64,000 nt of DNA from Palleronia marisminoris (GTDB lineage Bacteria; Pseudomonadota; Alphaproteobacteria; Rhodobacterales; Rhodobacteraceae): the NCBI RefSeq assembly GCF_900172315.1, contig NZ_FWFV01000007.1, positions 1 through 64,000 on the forward strand. The letters run 5' to 3'. The position numbers and the translations under genes were made by a program. A model generated the notes under the pieces. It made no database searches. It was not told where the DNA came from and saw only the letters and a program-made list of their open reading frames with translations. Positions 16,205 to 25,008 of this stretch are shown here, in pieces; position 1 is the first letter of the stretch; each line of letters opens with the position of its first letter.

Positions 16205-18601
16205 ATGAAATTCACGCTGTCCTGGCTGAAGGACCACCTCGAGACCGCCGCCACGGTGGACGAGATCGCCGAGGCGCTGACCGACCTGGGCCTCGAGGTC
16301 GAAGAGGTCTCCGACCCCTCCGCCGCGCTGCGCCCCTTCGTGATCGGCAAGGTTCAGACGGCCGAGCAGCACCCCGGCGCCGACCGCCTGCGCATCTGCA
16401 CGGTCGAGGCCGGCGAAGGCCCGACACAGATCATCTGCGGCGCGCCGAACGCGCGGGCCGGGATCACGGTCGTCGTCGCCAAGCCCGGCACCTATATCCC
16501 CGGCCTCGACACGACCATCGCCGTGGGCAAGATCCGTGGCGTGGAGAGCTTCGGCATGATGGCCTCCGAGCGCGAGCTGGAGCTGTCGGAAGAACATGAC
16601 GGCATCATCGAGCTGCCCTCGGGCGAGCCGGGCGAAAGCTTCGCCGACTGGCTGGCCGCGAACCGTCCCGAGGCAGTCGACCCGGTGATCGAGATCGCGA
16701 TCACGCCGAACCGCCCCGATGCGCTGGGCGTGCGCGGCATCGCCCGCGATCTGGCGGCGCGGGGGCTGGGCACGCTGAAGCCTCTGGCCGAGCCTGTGGT
16801 CGATGGTAGCTTCCCGTCCCCCATCGGCGTGGCCATCGACGAGGCCGCGTTGCCCCACGCGCCCCACTTCACCGGCCGGCTGATCCGTGGCGTGAAGAAC
16901 GGCCCCAGCCCGGCGTGGCTGCAGGCGCGACTGAAGGCGATCGGGCTGCGCCCGATCTCGGCCCTCGTGGACATCACCAACTTCTTCACCTTCGACATGA
17001 ACCGGCCCCTGCACGTCTTCGACGCGGCGCGGGTCAAGGGCGACCTGCGGGTGCACCTAACGGAGGGCGGCGAGACGCTCGAGGCGCTGGACGAGCGCAT
17101 CTACACATTCGGCGCGGGGCAGGTCGTCATCAGCGACGATCAGGGCGTCGAGAGCATCGCCGGCATCATGGGCGGCGCGCCCTCGGGCGTCGAGGAGGAC
17201 ACGGTGGACGTGTTCCTTGAATCCGCGTGGTGGGACCCGGTGACGATCGCGCGGACGGGCCGGGCGCTGAAGATCAACTCTGACGCGCGCTACCGGTTCG
17301 AGCGGGGCGTGGACCCGGCATGGACGCGCCCCGGCCTCGAGGCCGCGACGCGGATGATCCTGGACCTGTGCGGCGGCGAAGCGTCGGAGGTCGTCGAGGC
17401 CGGCGCGGCACCCGATCATGCACGTGCCTATTCGCTGGATCCCGCGCGGTGCTCGTCGCTGGTGGGCATGGACATCCCGTCCGGCCAGCAGCGCGAGACG
17501 CTGGAGGCGCTTGGCTTCCGACTGGAGGGCGACCTGGCCCACGTGCCAAGCTGGCGCCCCGACGTGAAGGGCGAGGCGGACCTGGTGGAAGAGGTCGCGC
17601 GCATCGCGTCGCTGACGCTGCTGGTGCCGCAGCCGATGGCGCGCCCCCAGCCCGGCGTGCCGAAGCCGATCCTGACCGAGGGCCAGCGGCGCGAGCAGAT
17701 CGCGCGGCGCACATGTGCCGCTCTCGGCTACAACGAGGCGGTGACCTATTCCTTCATCGACGCCGCTTCGGCCGCGCTGTTCGAGGGCGGGTCGGATGCC
17801 ACGATGCTCGAAAACCCCATCTCGTCCGAGATGAGCCACCTGCGTCCCGACCTCCTGCCGGGCCTTCTGCAGGCCGCCGCGCGGAACCAGAAGCGCGGGC
17901 AGGGTGACGTCGCGCTGTTCGAGGTCGGCACGACCTTCCAGGGCGGTGAGCCCGAGGAGTCACGTGTGCAGGTCGCCGGCCTTCTGACCGGGCGCACCGG
18001 GCCGAAAGACGTGCACGGCGCCTCGCGCGCGGTCGACGTGTTCGACGTAAAGGCGGATATCGAGGCGGTGCTGGCTGCCCTCGGCGCGCCTGCGAAAACG
18101 CAGATCTTCCGCGAAGGGGCCGCGTGGTGGCATCCCGGTCGCCACGGGCGCATCTGCCTTGGGCCGAAGAAGACGCTCGGCGTGTTCGGCGAGGTCCATC
18201 CGAAGATCCTGCGCGAGCTTGGGGTGAAGGGGCCTGCCGTCGCCTTCACCATCTGGCCGGACGAGGTTCCCGCCCCCCGCAACCAGGGCGCCGCCCGCCC
18301 TGCGCTGGAGCTGAGCGATCTGCAGGCGGTCGAGCGCGACTTCGCCTTCGTGCTGGACGACCGGATCGAGGCGCAGCAGGTCGTCGCGGCGGCTCAGGGT
18401 GCGGACAAGGCGCTGATCGACGAGGTGCGGGTCTTCGACCAGTTCGTCGGCGGCAGCTTGGGCGAGGGCAAGAAGTCCCTCGCCATCACGGTGCGCATCC
18501 AACCCACGGGCCAGACGCTGACGGACAAGGAGATCGAGGTCGTCGCGCAGAAGGTCGTCCAGAAGGTCGAAAGCGCCACGGGCGGCACCCTGCGCGGCTA
18601 G
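16205..18601 (+). CDS. pheT: Phenylalanyl-tRNA synthetase beta subunit
   Basis: A 798-residue protein, the normal length for bacterial PheT. The N-terminal MKFTLSWLKDHL and the tRNA-binding (EMAP-like) domain at about 40-150 come first. The B3/B4 editing region around 200-400 includes ALVDITNFFTFDMNRPLHVFDA, then the B5 DNA-binding-like domain (RYRFERGVDP region), the catalytic-like core, and an anticodon-binding FDX domain ending VVQKVESATGGTLRG. It forms an alpha2-beta2 enzyme with PheS. The pheS gene usually sits directly upstream, but here it is 9 kb away on the opposite strand. The stop codon shares a CTAG with the stop of the convergent plsC. Confidence 0.98.
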   Translation: MKFTLSWLKDHLETAATVDEIAEALTDLGLEVEEVSDPSAALRPFVIGKVQTAEQHPGADRLRICTVEAGEGPTQIICGAPNARAGITVVVAKPGTYIPGLDTTIAVGKIRGVESFGMMASERELELSEEHDGIIELPSGEPGESFADWLAANRPEAVDPVIEIAITPNRPDALGVRGIARDLAARGLGTLKPLAEPVVDGSFPSPIGVAIDEAALPHAPHFTGRLIRGVKNGPSPAWLQARLKAIGLRPISALVDITNFFTFDMNRPLHVFDAARVKGDLRVHLTEGGETLEALDERIYTFGAGQVVISDDQGVESIAGIMGGAPSGVEEDTVDVFLESAWWDPVTIARTGRALKINSDARYRFERGVDPAWTRPGLEAATRMILDLCGGEASEVVEAGAAPDHARAYSLDPARCSSLVGMDIPSGQQRETLEALGFRLEGDLAHVPSWRPDVKGEADLVEEVARIASLTLLVPQPMARPQPGVPKPILTEGQRREQIARRTCAALGYNEAVTYSFIDAASAALFEGGSDATMLENPISSEMSHLRPDLLPGLLQAAARNQKRGQGDVALFEVGTTFQGGEPEESRVQVAGLLTGRTGPKDVHGASRAVDVFDVKADIEAVLAALGAPAKTQIFREGAAWWHPGRHGRICLGPKKTLGVFGEVHPKILRELGVKGPAVAFTIWPDEVPAPRNQGAARPALELSDLQAVERDFAFVLDDRIEAQQVVAAAQGADKALIDEVRVFDQFVGGSLGEGKKSLAITVRIQPTGQTLTDKEIEVVAQKVVQKVESATGGTLRG

Positions 18602-19332
18602 GAGCGGGTCAGCTCGGCCGCCCTGAACCCGGCCTCGGCCATCAGTTCGTCCGACCGCCCCTCGACCGCGTTGCGCAGCCGTTCAACGAAGACGTCCTTG
18701 GACAGGCCCGGTGGGATGGGGTCGAGGAACTCGATCACCGCGTGGCCGGGCGTCTTCCGGATTCCCGTGCGGGGCCAGAAGACGCCCACGTTGACGGCCA
18801 CCGGGATCACCGTCTCTTGCAGTTGCTGATAAAGAACCGCCGTGCCGGTCTTGTAGGGTACCTGGACCCCCGGGACGACGCGGGTGCCCTGGGGATAGAT
18901 GATCAGCTGCCCGGGTCTCGCGCGGCCCTTCTGGACGTCGGCCATCATCTTGGCGATGGCTTGCCCCTTCTTGCCGCGATCGACCGGCACGCATCCCATC
19001 CGCTTGGCGAACCAGCCGAGGACGGGCGCGCGGGTCAGCTCTTTCTTCATGATGAACTTGGGCGCGGGCAGGACCGAGCAGAGCATGATGATGTCGAAGA
19101 ACGACTGGTGCTTGGCCGTGATCATCACGGCACCGTCCGGCACCTCGCCGCGCACCTCGGAGGTCAGGCCGATCATCCAGGCGGCAGACCAGCGGACATA
19201 GTTGCAGTAGGCGCGCACGCCCCGATGTGCGCCGTCGTCCTTGCGCATGGCGATCGGTGCCCAGTAGAGGCCCATCAGCGCCATGACGGCATACATCTGC
19301 ACGGTGAAGATCAGCGAGCGAAGGTACTGCAT
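18598..19332 (-). CDS. plsC: 1-acylglycerol-3-phosphate acyltransferase
   Basis: A 244-residue membrane-bound acyltransferase that makes phosphatidic acid from lysophosphatidic acid. Two hydrophobic N-terminal stretches precede the catalytic H(x4)D motif KHQSFFD (74-80). The second motif is YPQGTR (146-151), with Gln where the textbook FPEGTR has Glu; this variant occurs in alphaproteobacterial PlsC. The ATG overlaps the ftsX stop (TGATG) and has AGGAG nine bases upstream, so it is the last gene of an ftsE-ftsX-plsC operon. The longer open frame upstream overlaps ftsX and is rejected. Confidence 0.92.
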   Translation of the reverse strand: MQYLRSLIFTVQMYAVMALMGLYWAPIAMRKDDGAHRGVRAYCNYVRWSAAWMIGLTSEVRGEVPDGAVMITAKHQSFFDIIMLCSVLPAPKFIMKKELTRAPVLGWFAKRMGCVPVDRGKKGQAIAKMMADVQKGRARPGQLIIYPQGTRVVPGVQVPYKTGTAVLYQQLQETVIPVAVNVGVFWPRTGIRKTPGHAVIEFLDPIPPGLSKDVFVERLRNAVEGRSDELMAEAGFRAAELTRS

Positions 19333-20228
19333 CACGATATGCTCCTGAGCGCACGAAGCGCGGCTAGGCGGGTGGCCCAGAAGGCCGTGAGACCGGCGAC
19401 CGGCGGCACGAGAAGCGGCGCGAGCCATCCCGCTCCGGTAAAGCCCAGCCCGGTGAGAAAGCCACCCGCTTGTTCGACGGAGGGTAGCGCCCAGATCGCC
19501 AGCATCCCGGCGAGCGTGCCGAAAAGCGCCCCGCCCGCGGCACGGATGGTAAAACGGCGGACGAAGGCGCGGGCGATGAAAGTGTCGCGCGCGCCGATCA
19601 GGCGCAGGACGCGCATCACGTCGCGATTGGCGGCAAGGGCCGACATCGCCGCCAGCGTGATCATCGCGGCCATGGCGCACAGGATCAGGGCGAGCGCGCC
19701 GAGGCCCAGCACGTGCAGCCGCCCGGCCGCGCGCACCAGCGGCCGACGCCAGCGGGCGTGGTCGTCGAGGATCGCGCCAGGGGCCTCGGCGGCGAGGCGC
19801 AGGCGCAGGCCCTGCGCGTCATAGCCCTCGGTCGTCTCGACCACCTCGACCAGTTGCGGGATTGGCAGCGTCTCGACCGGCAGATCGGGGCCGAACCAGG
19901 GCTCGAGCAGGGCGCGCTGCTCGGCGGGGTCGAGCGCCCGAGACGACGCCACTCCCGGCGTCGTCTGCAGCAGCGCCAGCACCGCCCGGGTCTGCGCCTC
20001 TCGCTGGTCCAGCGGGGCAGAGATGCGGATGGTCGAGCTTTGCGCCAATGACGTCGACCATCGCTCGGCCAATCGGTGGGTTGCCAGAGACAGGGCCAGC
20101 GCAAAGACCGCGAGAAACGCCATGGCCGCGGCGGTGAAGGCCGTCAGCCGCGCCGTGAAGCCCGAGGGGGGCACGATCCGGTCGGCCTGTGCATCCCCGG
20201 CCAGCGTCTGCATGATCTCGCGGAACAT
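19332..20228 (-). CDS. ftsX: Cell division protein FtsX
   Basis: A 298-residue membrane protein, partner of FtsE in the ABC-type complex that regulates cell-wall hydrolases at the division site. A cytoplasmic N-terminus is followed by a first helix (AFTAAAMAFLAVFALALSLA), a periplasmic loop of about 120 residues, then three more helices including MAAMITLAAMSALAANRDVMRVLRLIGA, the conserved cytoplasmic stretch of the family. The ATG is two bases after the ftsE stop. The frame continues upstream, but only from this ATG does the product match the family. Confidence 0.93.
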   Translation of the reverse strand: MFREIMQTLAGDAQADRIVPPSGFTARLTAFTAAAMAFLAVFALALSLATHRLAERWSTSLAQSSTIRISAPLDQREAQTRAVLALLQTTPGVASSRALDPAEQRALLEPWFGPDLPVETLPIPQLVEVVETTEGYDAQGLRLRLAAEAPGAILDDHARWRRPLVRAAGRLHVLGLGALALILCAMAAMITLAAMSALAANRDVMRVLRLIGARDTFIARAFVRRFTIRAAGGALFGTLAGMLAIWALPSVEQAGGFLTGLGFTGAGWLAPLLVPPVAGLTAFWATRLAALRALRSIS

Positions 20229-20230
20229 CT

Positions 20231-20908
20231 TCACAGATCGGCGCCCGCCATGTCGAGCTGCCCGCGCCGCAGCCGCAGCACCCGCGCCTGCACCTGGCTT
20301 TTCGCGGCGCGGATCAAGTTCATGTCGTGGGTGGCGATCAGCACGGCCTTGCCCATGCGGTTCAGCTCGACCAGCAGGGTCAGAAGGCGCAGCGACATCT
20401 CCCAATCGACATTTCCGGTGGGCTCATCGGCAAGAACCACGTCGGGCGACAGGATCAGCGCGCGGGCGAGTGCTGCACGCTGCCTTTCGCCGCCTGACAG
20501 CTCGGCCGGGCGCGCCTCGGCCCGGTCCGTCAGGCCGACCCAGGCCAGAAGCTCGTCGATCTCGGCCGCGTGTTGGGCGGGATCCAACCCGGACGTCGCC
20601 AGCGGCATCGCGATGTTCTCACGCACCGACATGTGGTCGAGAAATCCGCAATCCTGGTGCACCACCCCGACCCGGCGGCGCAGCTTGGCCACGTCGTTTC
20701 GCCCCAACCTCGCGGCTGGCACGCCGAAGACGGTGATCGACCCGCGCGAGGGCGTCAGGTCCAGGTAGCACAGGCGCAGGAGCGTGGTCTTGCCCGCGCC
20801 CGAGGGGCCGGTCAGGAAATGGAAGCTGCCGGGCGACAGGGACAGGGAAATACCGCTCAGAAGCGCCGTGCCGTCGTATCCATATGTGATGTCGTTCAGC
20901 TCGATCAC
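20231..20908 (-). CDS. ftsE: Cell division ATP-binding protein FtsE
   Basis: A 225-residue ABC ATPase. Walker A is GPSGAGKT (34-41), the signature LSGGERQR and Walker B VVLADEPTGN are intact, and the H-loop is in IATHDMN. A GTG start at 20908 gives the standard family N-terminus (MIELNDITYGYDG) and length; the longer upstream frame adds 41 residues with no match. It is the first gene of the ftsE-ftsX-plsC operon, divergent from the zinc-ribbon gene across about 150 bases. Confidence 0.94.
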   Translation of the reverse strand: MIELNDITYGYDGTALLSGISLSLSPGSFHFLTGPSGAGKTTLLRLCYLDLTPSRGSITVFGVPAARLGRNDVAKLRRRVGVVHQDCGFLDHMSVRENIAMPLATSGLDPAQHAAEIDELLAWVGLTDRAEARPAELSGGERQRAALARALILSPDVVLADEPTGNVDWEMSLRLLTLLVELNRMGKAVLIATHDMNLIRAAKSQVQARVLRLRRGQLDMAGADL

Positions 20909-21057
20909 TGGGCGCCTCGTCAGCTCGCGGCCGTTTTGCCGCACCGGACGAGGCGTTTCAATCGCACCGGGTGGCAAAAGGCTTGCTTGGCTGGCCTCTA
21001 TTGCTACCAAAGGGAAGGATACCAATAACAAGACCTTGAGGGGGCGGCCACCTGAAC

Positions 21058-21795
21058 ATGCGGATCACCTGTCCCAATTGCGCGGCCCAGTACGAGGTCG
21101 GTGCAGGGCTCATCTCCGAAGACGGCCGCGACGTCCAGTGCTCGGCCTGTGGGCATACCTGGAAGCAGTTCGGCGATGGCCGGGTCGAGGAGATCCCCGA
21201 CGAGGACACCTCGGATGCCGCCGCCGACGAACCTGAGCCAGAGTACGAGGCGGATGACGCCGACGCCGAGGAACAGCCCGAAGGCGAGGTCACGGTCACT
21301 CGCGTGCCGCGGCGCGAGCTGGATCCCGACGCCCGCCGCATCCTGCGCGAGGAAGCGCAACGCGAAGCCGCCCGCCGCCGGACCCGCCACGTCACCGCCA
21401 TCGAGATGCAGCCCGACCCGGCTCTCGAGGTTGCGCCACCCGCGGAAGAGCCTGCCGCCCCGGCCTACAGCGCCCAGCGCCGCCGAAGCGGGGGCGGCGG
21501 CATGTTCCCGGACATCGAAGAGATCAACTCGACCCTTTCCGCCGGCACCGAGGCCGACCGTGACCTGACCGAGCCCGCCTCGGCGTCGGGCGCCTTTCGC
21601 AGCGGGTTCCTGCTGATGCTGGCGCTGGCGATCCTGATCATGGCGCTCTACCTCGCCGCGCCGTGGCTCGCGGCGCAGGTGCCGGCGCTGGAGCCCGCGC
21701 TGGCCGGCTATGTCGGCGGGGTCAACAGCTTCCGCATGGCGGTCGAGGGGCTGTTGCAGGGCGCGGCCGAGTGGATCGACGGCCTCTCGGCCTGA
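21058..21795 (+). CDS. MJ0042-type zinc-ribbon protein with one membrane helix
   Basis: A 245-residue protein with an N-terminal zinc ribbon, Cys5-x2-Cys8 and Cys28-x2-Cys31, of the kind often annotated zinc-ribbon domain / MJ0042 finger. A very acidic linker (about 45-78) and a basic arginine-rich segment (about 85-125) follow, then a helix near 183-208 (FLLMLALAILIMALYLAAPWL) and a short C-terminal tail. It is probably inner-membrane anchored with the zinc ribbon in the cytoplasm. The family lies beside ftsEX in many relatives, so a link to the division machinery is plausible but inferred. Only eight bases separate its stop from the convergent moeA. Confidence 0.82.
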   Translation: MRITCPNCAAQYEVGAGLISEDGRDVQCSACGHTWKQFGDGRVEEIPDEDTSDAAADEPEPEYEADDADAEEQPEGEVTVTRVPRRELDPDARRILREEAQREAARRRTRHVTAIEMQPDPALEVAPPAEEPAAPAYSAQRRRSGGGGMFPDIEEINSTLSAGTEADRDLTEPASASGAFRSGFLLMLALAILIMALYLAAPWLAAQVPALEPALAGYVGGVNSFRMAVEGLLQGAAEWIDGLSA

Positions 21796-21803
21796 CCTCC
21801 GGC

Positions 21804-23912
21804 TCAGAACAGGCCGAACCCTGCATAAGGCAGGAAGCGCACCGGATCGCCCGGCGCAATCTGCGCCGCACCGTCGGACAGTTCGACCAGCCCGTCCGCC
21901 CATGACAGGCCCGAAACCCGGCCCGACCCTTCGGAAGCGAAAGTCTCGACCCCCTCGGGGCCAAGGCGCGCGCGCAGGTATTCTCGGCGGCCCGGTTTCT
22001 TGCGCTTCTCGAACGCGGCCGGGACGGTCATGGCGAGCGGTTCGGCCCACCCGCCGCCAGCCATCAGCGACAGGGCGGGCCGCGCGAAGATCAGCGCGCA
22101 GACGAAGCTCGCCACCGGGTTCCCCGGCAGCCCGAAGACAGGCAGCCCGGCCCGCATCCCCAGCGCCAGCGGCCGCCCCGGCTTCAGGGCGATCCGCCAC
22201 GAGGTCAGCGCGCCTTCTTCGCGCAGCAGGGCCGAGACGTGATCCTCGTCTCCGGCCGACGCCCCGCCCGAGGTCAGGATCACGTCGGCCTCGGCCCCGT
22301 CGAGCCTGTCGCGCAGGGCGTTCCGGTCGTCCTCCACATGGCCCAGATCCACGGCCGCGTGCCCCCAGCGGGCGGCGAGGGCCAGGAGCATCGGGCGGTT
22401 GGCGTCGTAGGTCCGCGCGGGGTCCATGGTGCTGCCGGGAGCGGCCAGCTCGTCCCCCGTGGACAGGACGCCGACCCGGAGCGGGCGGCGCACGCTGACC
22501 TGCGCCACCCCTGCGGCGGCCAGCAGCGCAAGGTCGGGCGGCCTGAGCCGCGCGCCCGCGGCCAGCAGGGTGTCGCCCGCAGCCACATCCTCGCCCGCTT
22601 GGCGGGTGTTGGCGCGTGGCTTCACGGGGCCGTTGAAGGCGACCGTGGTGCCGTCGGTGCGGGTATCCTCTTCCAGCACCACGGTATCCACGCCTTCGGG
22701 CAGCAAAGCACCCGTCAGGATGCGGACCGCCTGACCCCGCGGAACCGTGCCGGCGTACGGTGCCCCGGCGGCGGCGCGGCCGGTGACGAGGGGCAGGGAT
22801 TGCGGTCCGTCGCCGGTCACTTCATGCGCGAAGCCGTAGCCATCCACGGCGGAGTTCGGCCCCGGCGGGTTCGCGCGGGTGGCCGTGGCGGGCGCGGCGA
22901 GGATGCGGCCGTCGGCGTCTGCAGCGGCAATTTGCTCGGCGCCCGTGACCGGCCGCAACCTGTCGCGCAGGAGGGCGAGGGCGTCGTCCACCGGCGTCCA
23001 CTCGATGCCCGGGGGCAGGGCGAAGCAATCGTTCGACAGGGGCGGAGGGGCGAGGGGCGCCTCGGCCGGCGCGGAGGCGGCGAGGTCCGTCAGCCGCCCG
23101 CGACGTCCGGCGCCAAGGATCCACCCTTCCTCGGGAGCGTCCACGTCCATCATCCGCGCCAGTTCATCGACGGGCAACGCCGCGAGCGCATGGGCGAGCA
23201 GGCGCACCTGGTGCCGGTCGCGGATGCCGTCTCCCTTGGGGGGCATGGCGTTTTCGATGAGGCCGGGCCAGATCTCGGTCAGCACGGCGGGCGCGTCCTG
23301 CCACGGCTCGAACGGCCAGGCGACGGTGCCGTCGATCCGGCGCAGGCGGGAGAGCATGGGCAAGCCCATCAGCGCCTGGCTACCGACCGTGGGGGGGAAG
23401 GCGAGTTGCCAGACGCTGGACGCCGCCGCCGCCGCGTCGCAGGCGCGTTTCTCGGCCATCCCGTGCCCGTCGCGCGTGCTGCCGCGGTAGGGGATGTCGG
23501 GCCAGTCGGTCTCGTTCGGCTTGCCCCAGAAGGGGCCGGTGCCGGGGAACAGGCGGTTCAGATCCGAGGCGACGGCGAAGCGGTTGTTGCGGCCGGTGTC
23601 GTCATCCTCGATCCGGTCGGCCAGCCAGTCCCAGAGGGCGAGCGTGTCGTCCTGCCCGGTGACGGCGCGGGCGAAGCCTTGCGGGTAGCCGAAGGGGAAG
23701 TCGAACGCGGCCATGACGCGGCGGCCGGCGGCGATCTCGGTGCGCAGGGTGTCGGCCAGCCATGCCTCGGCCGCGCGGCGCGTGGGCATGTGGCGGGGCG
23801 CTTCGGCGACCCCATCCCGGGCGATGCCGATCCAGATCGTGTTGGCGCGGGCGGCGGCGCGGCCTTGGGCGGCGGACCAGTCGACGACGAGGATCGTGTC
23901 GAAGGGTTTCAA
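21804..23912 (-). CDS. moeA: MoeA molybdopterin molybdenumtransferase fused to an N-terminal DUF429-like domain
   Basis: A 702-residue fusion, against about 400 for normal MoeA. Residues from about 300 onward are MoeA, which inserts molybdate into adenylylated molybdopterin: PPGPNSAVDGYGFAHE, GAPYAGTVPRGQAVRILTGA, RVGVLSTGDEL, VILTSGGASAGDEDHV and GLPGNPVASFV are all present. Residues 1-270 form a separate domain beginning ILVVDWSAAQG with FDFPFGYPQ and VGSQALMGLPML. This resembles the predicted nuclease-like DUF429 group and proteins annotated as molybdopterin guanine dinucleotide synthesis in relatives. Its role is unknown. It is the last gene of fdhD-mobA-mobB-moeA and overlaps mobB by four bases. 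Confidence 0.9.
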   Translation of the reverse strand: MKPFDTILVVDWSAAQGRAAARANTIWIGIARDGVAEAPRHMPTRRAAEAWLADTLRTEIAAGRRVMAAFDFPFGYPQGFARAVTGQDDTLALWDWLADRIEDDDTGRNNRFAVASDLNRLFPGTGPFWGKPNETDWPDIPYRGSTRDGHGMAEKRACDAAAAASSVWQLAFPPTVGSQALMGLPMLSRLRRIDGTVAWPFEPWQDAPAVLTEIWPGLIENAMPPKGDGIRDRHQVRLLAHALAALPVDELARMMDVDAPEEGWILGAGRRGRLTDLAASAPAEAPLAPPPLSNDCFALPPGIEWTPVDDALALLRDRLRPVTGAEQIAAADADGRILAAPATATRANPPGPNSAVDGYGFAHEVTGDGPQSLPLVTGRAAAGAPYAGTVPRGQAVRILTGALLPEGVDTVVLEEDTRTDGTTVAFNGPVKPRANTRQAGEDVAAGDTLLAAGARLRPPDLALLAAAGVAQVSVRRPLRVGVLSTGDELAAPGSTMDPARTYDANRPMLLALAARWGHAAVDLGHVEDDRNALRDRLDGAEADVILTSGGASAGDEDHVSALLREEGALTSWRIALKPGRPLALGMRAGLPVFGLPGNPVASFVCALIFARPALSLMAGGGWAEPLAMTVPAAFEKRKKPGRREYLRARLGPEGVETFASEGSGRVSGLSWADGLVELSDGAAQIAPGDPVRFLPYAGFGLF

Positions 23913-24403
23913 AGCCCGACCTCGGCGGCGATGAAGTCGGCGATGGCGGCGGTGTCGTCGAGGTCGAGGATCGGGCGGTCGTCGATGCCGGGGTCGCCCT
24001 TCGCCGCGACGGCGCGGATCGTGGGATCATCGGGGGCGATCAGGGGGCGGCCGGTCTCGGCGCGCCAGGCCTCGACCTTGGGGTGACGGTCGCGCTTCCA
24101 GCCCTCGACCAGGATCAGGTCGACGGGCGCCATCCGCGCCAGCAGCTCTTCCAGCGAGGGTTCGTCAGCCTCGCCCAGTTCCGTCATCAGCGCCCACCGG
24201 CTGCGCGAGGACAGGAGCACCTGGTGCGCGCCCGCGTCCCGGTGGCGGCGGGAATCCTTTCCCGGCTGGTCCACATCGAAGCTGTGATGCGCGTGCTTCA
24301 GGGTCGAGACCGTCAGCCCGCGATGCGTGAACTCGGCCACCAGACGCTCCATCAGGCCGGTCTTGCCAGCGTTCTTCCAGCCGGTCACGCCGAAAAGCCT
24401 CAT
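23909..24403 (-). CDS. mobB: Molybdopterin-guanine dinucleotide biosynthesis adaptor MobB
   Basis: A 164-residue P-loop protein. Walker A is GWKNAGKT (8-15), typical of MobB, with LKHAHHSFDVDQPGKDS after it and LILVEGWKR near residue 120. It binds GTP and assists MobA in adding GMP to molybdopterin. The ATG overlaps the mobA stop (ATGA), and its stop overlaps the start of the MoeA fusion, so the genes are translationally coupled. Confidence 0.95.
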   Translation of the reverse strand: MRLFGVTGWKNAGKTGLMERLVAEFTHRGLTVSTLKHAHHSFDVDQPGKDSRRHRDAGAHQVLLSSRSRWALMTELGEADEPSLEELLARMAPVDLILVEGWKRDRHPKVEAWRAETGRPLIAPDDPTIRAVAAKGDPGIDDRPILDLDDTAAIADFIAAEVGL

Positions 24404-25008
24404 GCCATTCCTCTCGCGGCGTCCAGATCCTCGGGCGTGTTGACGTTGAAGAACGGATCGCCCCGGTCGGTGGGGAAGGCGGCGAGCGCGGTGCCGTGCC
24501 GTTCGGTCCAGAGGACGACCTTGCGGACACCGTCTGCCAGCGCCTCGCGCAGATCCTCGCGCAGGTCGACGGGCCAGAGGCCGCAGGTGGGGTGGCGGAC
24601 GACACCATGCTCGGGATCGGGGGTCGAGGCGAGGGCGATCGGCTTGCCCTGCGCCTCGGCCGCGAGCAGCAGTTGCGGGACGAGGTCGCCGGGCAGGAAC
24701 GGCGTGTCGGCGGCGGCGGTGACGATGTGGCTCGCTCCCAGATGCGCGGCCCAGTCCATTCCTGCCAGCACGCCGGCCAGTGGGCCGGGATTCCCTTCGA
24801 TGCTGTCGGGCAGGACGGTCAGTTGCAGGTCCGCGAATCGCGCCGGGTCGCCGTTCGCCGACAGCGCGAGGCGGGGCACCTGCGGCGAGAGGCGGTCGAT
24901 GACCCGGTCGAGGATCGAGCGGTCGCCCATCATCATCCGGCCCTTGTCGCCCCCGCCCATGCGGGTCGCGCGGCCACCTGCAAGGATGACGCCGTAGGGC
25001 GCGATCAT
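24400..25008 (-). CDS. mobA: Molybdenum cofactor guanylyltransferase
   Basis: A 202-residue nucleotidyltransferase that attaches GMP from GTP to molybdopterin to form the bis-MGD cofactor of DMSO-reductase-family enzymes such as formate dehydrogenase. The nucleotide-binding LAGGRATRMGGGDKG (9-23) is perfect, followed by GPLAGVLAGM, TAAADTPFLP and FFNVNTPEDL. The ATG at 25008 overlaps the fdhD stop by four bases; the longer upstream frame runs antisense inside fdhD and is rejected. Confidence 0.95.
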   Translation of the reverse strand: MIAPYGVILAGGRATRMGGGDKGRMMMGDRSILDRVIDRLSPQVPRLALSANGDPARFADLQLTVLPDSIEGNPGPLAGVLAGMDWAAHLGASHIVTAAADTPFLPGDLVPQLLLAAEAQGKPIALASTPDPEHGVVRHPTCGLWPVDLREDLREALADGVRKVVLWTERHGTALAAFPTDRGDPFFNVNTPEDLDAARGMA

